Source of the DNA: G965247475 sp965247475
GTDB lineage: Bacteria > Chloroflexota > UBA11872
Assembly (NCBI GenBank): GCA_965247475.1
Contig: OZ252016.1
Coordinates: 1-64,000, forward strand
DNA: 64,000 nucleotides
Reading direction: 5' to 3'
Numbering within the stretch: position 1 is the stretch's first letter; each line of letters opens with the position of its first letter. Both the position numbers and the translations under genes were made by a program. Below the pieces are notes generated by a model that was given only the letters and a program-made list of their open reading frames with translations, searched no databases and was not told the origin of the DNA. This document shows positions 59,347-64,000 of this stretch, in pieces.

Positions 59347-59766
59347 GTGGCATCCCGCTCGCAATTCCTGCTTCGAACGCTGGCGATGCTGCTGTTGGTG
59401 GGCGTCGTCTGGATCATCTTCCAGGAGACCAGCACCTCGGGCACGCAGGTCGATGCGCAGCGGCGCGTCCAGGCGCTCGGGCAGCAGATCGCTGATGTCG
59501 AGCGCCAGAACGCCAGTCTGCGTGAGCGCGTGGACTACGCGCGCTCGGTCGAGGCCACGCGCGAGATCGCGAAGCGGGAGCTCGGTCTTGTCGATCCCGG
59601 CGACCGTGCGATCGTCATCCTTGACGATCTGCGCGACCCGCCCAGCGCACGACCGCCTCCGCTTCCCGTGCCCTCGCCCGCGCCGGACGAGCCCATCGAG
59701 TTCGGGTATCTGGGCGCTTGGCTCAGGCTTTTCTTCGGCGTCAGTCCAGCCGACCTCGGTCCCTAG
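59347..59766 (+). CDS. FtsB/DivIC-like septum formation initiator
   Basis: Probable small bitopic division protein. The 139-residue product has a short basic N-terminus, one membrane helix (about 9-25), a coiled coil (about 34-66, RRVQALGQQIADVERQNASL), then EATREIAKRELGLVDPGD, the conserved end of the FtsB/DivIC domain. A Pro-rich tail follows (about 95-118). It starts with GTG 59347. It lies 6 bases before dut and starts a run with dut, tilS and ftsH; FtsB-like genes next to tilS and ftsH are familiar in Gram-positive bacteria, which supports the call. Confidence 0.85.
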   Translation: MASRSQFLLRTLAMLLLVGVVWIIFQETSTSGTQVDAQRRVQALGQQIADVERQNASLRERVDYARSVEATREIAKRELGLVDPGDRAIVILDDLRDPPSARPPPLPVPSPAPDEPIEFGYLGAWLRLFFGVSPADLGP

Positions 59767-59772
59767 GCGCCG

Positions 59773-60201
59773 ATGCGGGTTCGGATCACGCGGATCGACG
59801 CGACGCTGCCACTGCCCGAGTACGCCACCTGCGGGTCCGTCGGCTTCGACTTCGTCACCCGCGTGACCACCGAGATCCGACCCGGCCAGATCGAGCGCAT
59901 CCCCGCGAACGTCATCGTTGCCACGCCGCCGGGGTACATGTTGATGATTGCCGTGCGGAGCAGCACCCCGCGCCGGACCGGGCTACGATTGGCCAACGCG
60001 GTCGGCATTGTGGATCAGGACTACCGCGGTCCCGACGACGAGATTCACATCGACGTCTGGAATCCGACCGACCAGACAGTGACGGTCCGTCGTGGTGAGA
60101 GCATCGCCCAGGGGATCTTTGTGAAGGTCGACCATGCCGAGTGGGATGAGCTGGCAACTCCGGACGCGCCCTCGAGAGGCGGCTTTGGGAGCACCGGTTA
60201 G
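59773..60201 (+). CDS. dut: Deoxyuridine triphosphatase (dUTPase)
   Basis: Hydrolyses dUTP to dUMP and pyrophosphate, keeping uracil out of DNA and feeding dTMP synthesis. The 142-residue product carries the five trimeric dUTPase motifs: CGSVGFDF (1), RSSTPRRTGL (2), NAVGIVDQDYRG (3, with the catalytic Asp), RRGESIAQGIF (4) and SRGGFGSTG (5). Motif 2 is a variant of the usual RSSxAxxG, with an inserted Arg-Arg. ATG 59773 lies 6 bases after the FtsB-like stop. A long stem-loop follows the gene. Confidence 0.93.
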   Translation: MRVRITRIDATLPLPEYATCGSVGFDFVTRVTTEIRPGQIERIPANVIVATPPGYMLMIAVRSSTPRRTGLRLANAVGIVDQDYRGPDDEIHIDVWNPTDQTVTVRRGESIAQGIFVKVDHAEWDELATPDAPSRGGFGSTG

Positions 60202-60242
60202 CACCGCCTCCCCATACGAGCGCCGCCGGCGCTCGTCGGTGC
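60201..60242 (+). terminator. Two-part stem-loop between dut and tilS
   Basis: ACGAGCGCC (60216-60224) pairs perfectly with GGCGCTCGT (60228-60236). The outer arms GCACCG (60201-60206) and CGGTGC (60237-60242) also pair, leaving a 9-base bulge. It has no T-run, so it may be an attenuator or processing site rather than a simple terminator. Confidence 0.45.
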
Positions 60243-60267
60243 AAGCCGGCCAAGCTCGCGAAGGCCG

Positions 60268-61731
60268 GTGACCTCGAGAACCGGCGCGCGAGGATCGACG
60301 TCCGTGAGGACCCGGTCCCACCCCGGCGCCCCGCTCGCGCGCCGGGTTCAGAACACCGTTTTCGAAGCCGTGGTAGTGAGTGCGGGCCTTGGCGCGGAGC
60401 AACGCATCGTGGCCGCGGTGTCGGGTGGATACGACTCGACCGTCCTGCTGGACGCTCTCCGTAACGTCCGAGACCGTGGCGGGCCGCAGGTTCACGTGGC
60501 GCACTTCGACCACGGGCTTCGCGAGGAAGGCGTTCGGATCGCTCGGGCGGTCGCGACGCGTGCCCAAGAGCTCGGTCTGGCGGCCACCGTCGGACGGCCG
60601 GAGACAGATATCCGCGATCGGCCGCCCGGCGTCTCCCTCGAGATGGCCGCCCGTGATGCGCGCTGGCGCTTCCTGCGGCAGGTCGCCGCCACTGAGGACG
60701 CGGCCCGCGTCGTCACGGGTCATAGCCTTGACGATCAGACCGAGACCGTTCTGATGAACCTTGCGCGTGGGGCCGGCGCTCGGGGACTGCGGGGCATGCG
60801 GCCGGACGACGGCGAGATTCTGCGTCCGCTGCTTTCGATCGCCCGGCGCGATATCCGCGCCTACCTTCGCGCCCGCGGCCTGTCAGCGGACGATGACGAC
60901 GCGACCAACCGCTCGCCGGAGTTTCGTCGCAATCGCGTGCGCCACGAGCTAATTCCGCTGCTGGAAGACATCTACCCGGGCGCCGGCTCCGCAATCGCGC
61001 GCGCCGCGTCGGTGCTTGCGGAGGAGGCCCGCCGCGGCGTCCCGTTCGTCGCGTCGCTCCAGGGCGTGCGCATGCCGCAAGACCCCGCGCGGATCGGTGT
61101 CGCGGCCGGCCCGTTGCTCGACGTTCTCCCCGAAGCCATGGACCGCGTTCGACCGGCCGCACCGCCGATCGGCGCGGCCCACATCGGCCCGCTGGTCTCG
61201 GCGCTCGCGGATGGCGCGCCCGGACGCTGGATTCAGCTTCCCGCCGCGATCTGGGCGTTCGCGCGCGCGCGCGCGATCGCCCTGTACCCGCGGCGCGTCG
61301 CCGACCCGCCGATTTTGGAGCCGATCCCGCTCCTGATTCCGAGCGCGACGCACATCCCGGGCGGCGATCTGTTCGCCGCGCTCATCGATCGCGAACGGGC
61401 AGTTCTCGCCACGGCCTCGCCGGACCGCGCATACCTGGATGGCGATGCTGTGCCGTCGGGCCTTCAGGTCCGCACATCGCGGCCCGGCGAGCGCTTCCGC
61501 CCGCTGGGCGCCCGCCGCGACGTTGATATCAGCCGCTTCCTCGCGCGCCGCCGCGTACCCGCCGCGCTGCGCGCCGGTACGCCGATCGTTTATTCGCGCG
61601 GCCGGGCTGTCTGGGTTGTCGGTGTCGAGATCGCCGCGGACGTCGCCGTGCGTCCGGCCACATGCCGCGTGCTCCAGCTCGACGTGCGCTGGGACCCGCC
61701 CCCGGTCCGCACACCGCTCAGGGTGAATTGA
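60268..61731 (+). CDS. tilS: tRNA(Ile)-lysidine synthase
   Basis: Converts C34 of the CAU-anticodon tRNA-Ile to lysidine so that it reads AUA. The 487-residue product has the N-type ATP pyrophosphatase P-loop SGGYDSTVL at 52-60, HFDHGLREE (TilS-specific), VTGHSLDDQTETVLMNLARG, a middle domain with NRSPEFRRNRVRHELIPLL, and a C-terminal domain whose RPGERFRPLG motif matches the TilS C-terminal core. GTG 60268 is the first start; the roughly 30 residues before the core are poorly conserved, so a slightly later start is possible. It lies upstream of ftsH, a common pairing. Confidence 0.94.
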   Translation: MTSRTGARGSTSVRTRSHPGAPLARRVQNTVFEAVVVSAGLGAEQRIVAAVSGGYDSTVLLDALRNVRDRGGPQVHVAHFDHGLREEGVRIARAVATRAQELGLAATVGRPETDIRDRPPGVSLEMAARDARWRFLRQVAATEDAARVVTGHSLDDQTETVLMNLARGAGARGLRGMRPDDGEILRPLLSIARRDIRAYLRARGLSADDDDATNRSPEFRRNRVRHELIPLLEDIYPGAGSAIARAASVLAEEARRGVPFVASLQGVRMPQDPARIGVAAGPLLDVLPEAMDRVRPAAPPIGAAHIGPLVSALADGAPGRWIQLPAAIWAFARARAIALYPRRVADPPILEPIPLLIPSATHIPGGDLFAALIDRERAVLATASPDRAYLDGDAVPSGLQVRTSRPGERFRPLGARRDVDISRFLARRRVPAALRAGTPIVYSRGRAVWVVGVEIAADVAVRPATCRVLQLDVRWDPPPVRTPLRVN

Positions 61732-61813
61732 TACCGAACCCCGCCCGATCCGCTGGCTAAGCTAGGGGTGCGCTCGAGCATGCAAGGGAATCTGTTCGGC
61801 GGACCCTCGTTGA

Positions 61814-61819
61814 TATACT
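61814..61819 (+). promoter_or_regulatory. -10 element TATACT before ftsH
   Basis: TATACT in the context ttgaTATACTcg, 61 bases before GTG 61881. It gives ftsH a promoter separate from tilS. Confidence 0.5.
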
Positions 61820-61880
61820 CGGAACACCCTGTACCGTTACTTTCCCTGGCCGTTTGTCGCCTTCGAAGGGAAAGCCCACC

Positions 61881-63845
61881 GTGAACAACCGCCTCGTCCG
61901 AAACGGCTTCATGTACATGGTGCTGGCCGTCGCGATCCTGGTGGTCCTGTTCGTGATGTTCAACCCCGGGCCGCGTGAGCAGAACGTCCCCATCTCCACC
62001 CTGCTCAACAACGTCCAGTCCAACGCGGAGAGCGGTGGCAACCCCGAGATTCGCGTCAGTGGCGCTCGCATCAGCGCCACCGTCGACGGCCGCGTCATCA
62101 CCGCCGTCGTCAACAGCAACTTTGAGATCGGCCGGGAGCTGACCGAGCGCGGTCTGAACGTCCGGGGCGAGCAGGTCACCGTCGAGTTCGATGAGCCCAG
62201 CCACGCCCCCACGATCATCAACATTCTCACGTCCGTCTTGCCGCTGCTGATCTTCGTCGGGTTGCTGATATTCATGATGCGCCAGGCGCAGGGCTCGAAT
62301 ACGCAGGCCCTGAGTTTTGGCAAGAGCCGCGCCCGCCTGGTGACCGGCAACCGGCCGCGCGTCACCTTCCGGGACGTGCAGGGTGTGGACGAGGCCAAGC
62401 AGGAGCTCGCGGAAATCGTGGAGTTCCTCAGGTACCCCGAGAAATTCACCAAGATCGGTGCGGAGATCCCACGGGGCGTGCTGCTCATCGGACCACCGGG
62501 CACCGGCAAGACGTACCTGTCAAAGGCGGTCGCCGGGGAGGCCGGCGTGCCCTTCTTCAACATCAGCGGCTCCGAGTTCGTCGAGATGTTCGTCGGCGTC
62601 GGCGCTTCGCGGGTGCGCGATCTATTCGAGAAGGCCAAGCAGAACGCTCCCGCGCTGGTGTTCGTCGATGAGATCGACGCCGTTGGGCGTCAGCGCGGTG
62701 CCGGCCTTGGCGGCAGCCACGACGAGCGTGAGCAGACCCTGAATCAGATCCTCGTGGAGATGGATGGCTTCGACACCAACGAGACGGTCATCGTGCTCGC
62801 GGCCACCAACAGGCCGGACGTCTTGGACCCGGCGCTGCTGCGGCCAGGCCGGTTCGACCGGCGCGTGATGCTCGACCTTCCCGACATCAAAGGCCGCGAG
62901 TTGATCCTCGACGTGCACGCCCGTGACAAGCCGTTCGAGCCGGACACTGATATGCCCACCATTGCGCGTCAGACGCCCGGCTTCTCCGGCGCGGACCTCA
63001 AGAACATTCTCAACGAGGCCGCGATCCTCGCCGCCCGCCGCAATCGCACCACCATCGGCATGTTCGAGCTGGAAGAGGCGATCGATCGTGTGATCGCCGG
63101 TCCGCAGCGCAAGAGCCGTGTCATGAGCCAGCACGAGAAGCGTGTGACCGCCTACCACGAAATTGGGCACGCGCTGGTTGCCCATCTGCTCAAGCGCGCC
63201 GATCCCGTCTACAAGGTCACGATCCTCCCGCGCGGCCAGATGGGAGGCTACACACGCTTCCTCCCGTCCCAGGATCGGCACCTCTTCAGCAAGTCCGAGT
63301 TCGAGGACCAGCTGGCCGTCGCCATGGGTGGTCGCGCGGCCGAGGTGCTCGTATTTGGCGAGATGACCACCGGCGCCAGCAACGACATTCAGCAGGCCAC
63401 CGAGATCGCGCGCCGGATGGTCATGCAGTACGGCATGAGCGCGCGCCTGGGCCCGCGCTCGTTTGGACGCCGAGAGGAGCTCATCTTCCTCGGCCGTGAC
63501 ATCGCGGAGCAGCGCAACTACAGCGATTCGATCGCGGAGTCGATCGACGGCGAGGTCTCACAGCTCATCGGCGACGCGCATCGGCGCGCGTCCGACATCC
63601 TCCACCGCCACCACCCCGAGCTCGACAAGCTGGCCAAGAACCTGGTCGAGGTCGAGACGCTCGACGTCGAGGCGTTCCAGTACCTGTTGGACGAGTACGC
63701 GGGCAAGGTGCCAAAGGCGGTCGCACAAAAGCCGGTCGAGGCTCCGCGTGCCGAAGCGCCGGATCAGGGCGGGGCTGTGGATTCGTTGCCCGCTGGCCCG
63801 GCCCCCAAGCCCGCCCAGCGTCCCGCGGAGGGAGCGGCCGGCTAG
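61881..63845 (+). CDS. ftsH: ATP-dependent zinc metalloprotease FtsH
   Basis: Membrane-bound AAA+ protease for membrane-protein quality control. The 654-residue product has a first membrane helix (about 11-27), an extracellular domain (about 30-112), a second helix (about 114-133), and Walker A GPPGTGKTY at 204-212. Pore motif FVGVG, Walker B LVFVDEIDAVGR, the SRH region ending LLRPGRFDR, zinc site HEIGH at 426-430 and third ligand Asp502 follow. The usual Ala of HEAGH is Ile here. GTG 61881 is chosen: GAAGGGAAAG lies upstream and MNNRLVRNGF is a typical start. The tail is Pro/Ala-rich. Confidence 0.97.
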   Translation: MNNRLVRNGFMYMVLAVAILVVLFVMFNPGPREQNVPISTLLNNVQSNAESGGNPEIRVSGARISATVDGRVITAVVNSNFEIGRELTERGLNVRGEQVTVEFDEPSHAPTIINILTSVLPLLIFVGLLIFMMRQAQGSNTQALSFGKSRARLVTGNRPRVTFRDVQGVDEAKQELAEIVEFLRYPEKFTKIGAEIPRGVLLIGPPGTGKTYLSKAVAGEAGVPFFNISGSEFVEMFVGVGASRVRDLFEKAKQNAPALVFVDEIDAVGRQRGAGLGGSHDEREQTLNQILVEMDGFDTNETVIVLAATNRPDVLDPALLRPGRFDRRVMLDLPDIKGRELILDVHARDKPFEPDTDMPTIARQTPGFSGADLKNILNEAAILAARRNRTTIGMFELEEAIDRVIAGPQRKSRVMSQHEKRVTAYHEIGHALVAHLLKRADPVYKVTILPRGQMGGYTRFLPSQDRHLFSKSEFEDQLAVAMGGRAAEVLVFGEMTTGASNDIQQATEIARRMVMQYGMSARLGPRSFGRREELIFLGRDIAEQRNYSDSIAESIDGEVSQLIGDAHRRASDILHRHHPELDKLAKNLVEVETLDVEAFQYLLDEYAGKVPKAVAQKPVEAPRAEAPDQGGAVDSLPAGPAPKPAQRPAEGAAG

Positions 63846-63962
63846 CCGCTCGACGCGGCGATCACCGCCTCCCACGGGAAAGCCAGCGACCGAACGCGGC
63901 ACGTCCTCGCCGGCTAGCAGCCAAATGCCGCGAGCGATGCGCGGCCTGATACCGCCAAGGGC

Positions 63963-63968
63963 TATAGT
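63963..63968 (+). promoter_or_regulatory. Possible -10 TATAGT near the right edge
   Basis: TATAGT in the context ggcTATAGTtcgc, in the 155-base region after ftsH. It probably serves a gene beyond the window. Nothing else is seen in 63846-64000. Confidence 0.35.
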
Positions 63969-64000
63969 TCGCGCTCACGAGCGGGAGGCTCAGCGACTCC

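Noticed and set aside
61255..61275. GC-alternating run in tilS as a regulatory Z-DNA element
   Set aside because: It encodes an Ala/Arg helix in frame and fits the general GC bias.

Overview
The window is GC-rich bacterial chromosome, densely packed with genes on both strands in short runs and with few gaps. There is no rRNA, no CRISPR array and no prophage. One intact insertion sequence (IS481 type) and one tRNA gene are present. Gene content points to an aerobic heterotroph: a caa3-type cytochrome oxidase, ammonia assimilation by GltBD, family III CoA-transferase, 2-hydroxyacid and tartrate/D-malate-type dehydrogenases, and sugar ABC permeases. No outer-membrane or LPS genes are seen, and several proteins carry lipoprotein-type signals. 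The overall style (FtsEX plus a second FtsE, a PASTA protein, a Glu-in-elbow hydrolase, an SDR with VSRAAG in place of YxxxK) suggests Chloroflexota, perhaps a Dehalococcoidia/SAR202-like lineage. That is a tentative inference from memory of gene families, not a measured placement.

Layout. 1-2.2 kb: coxB-coxA on the minus strand, running off the left edge. 2.4-14.1 kb: a plus-strand housekeeping run of rho, rplI, dnaB, secA, prfB (with an in-frame UGA and a programmed +1 frameshift site), a secreted MA-clan peptidase, ftsE, ftsX and a second ftsE-like ATPase. A cluster of DnaA-box-like sequences lies between rplI and dnaB. 14.1-25 kb: dispersed repeats, ctpA, then a long minus-strand block with a PASTA protein, smc, rnc, ilvE, a CoA-transferase, a GNAT protein and a TauE-type exporter. 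25-31.4 kb: glycogen debranching enzyme, an alpha/beta hydrolase, a duplicated Cys/His zinc-type protein, a tartrate/D-malate dehydrogenase and an unusual TatA/B fusion protein.

31.4-40.9 kb: an FtsH-like AAA protease, a membrane glycosyltransferase, a LonC-like protease whose upstream region is interrupted by the IS, a 2-hydroxyacid dehydrogenase and a small minus-strand cluster with a short-chain dehydrogenase. 41-47.6 kb: gltB and gltD behind a leader with two mini-ORFs, the second overlapping the gltB start. 47.6-57.2 kb: accessory genes: a lipoprotein nuclease with a lamin-tail domain, tRNA-Val(GAC), a D-cysteine desulfhydrase/ACC deaminase relative, a spermidine-synthase-like membrane protein, a secreted isoaspartyl methyltransferase, two sugar ABC permeases, a VOC protein, a phospholipase-C-like protein and a zinc-ribbon protein. 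57.4-64 kb: glmS, an FtsB-like protein, dut, tilS and a canonical ftsH.

Themes. Envelope and cell-division functions recur (FtsEX, FtsB-like, CtpA, PASTA, GlmS, SecA, Tat-like), as do protein quality-control genes (two FtsH-type proteases, LonC, CtpA, PCMT). A recurring -10-like element, TATACT, without an obvious TTGACA partner sits 28-68 bases before six genes. The observations most worth following are the TatA/B-Cys-domain fusion, the gltB leader mini-ORFs, the DnaA-box cluster before dnaB, and the IS whose transposase stop codon comes from the target duplication.
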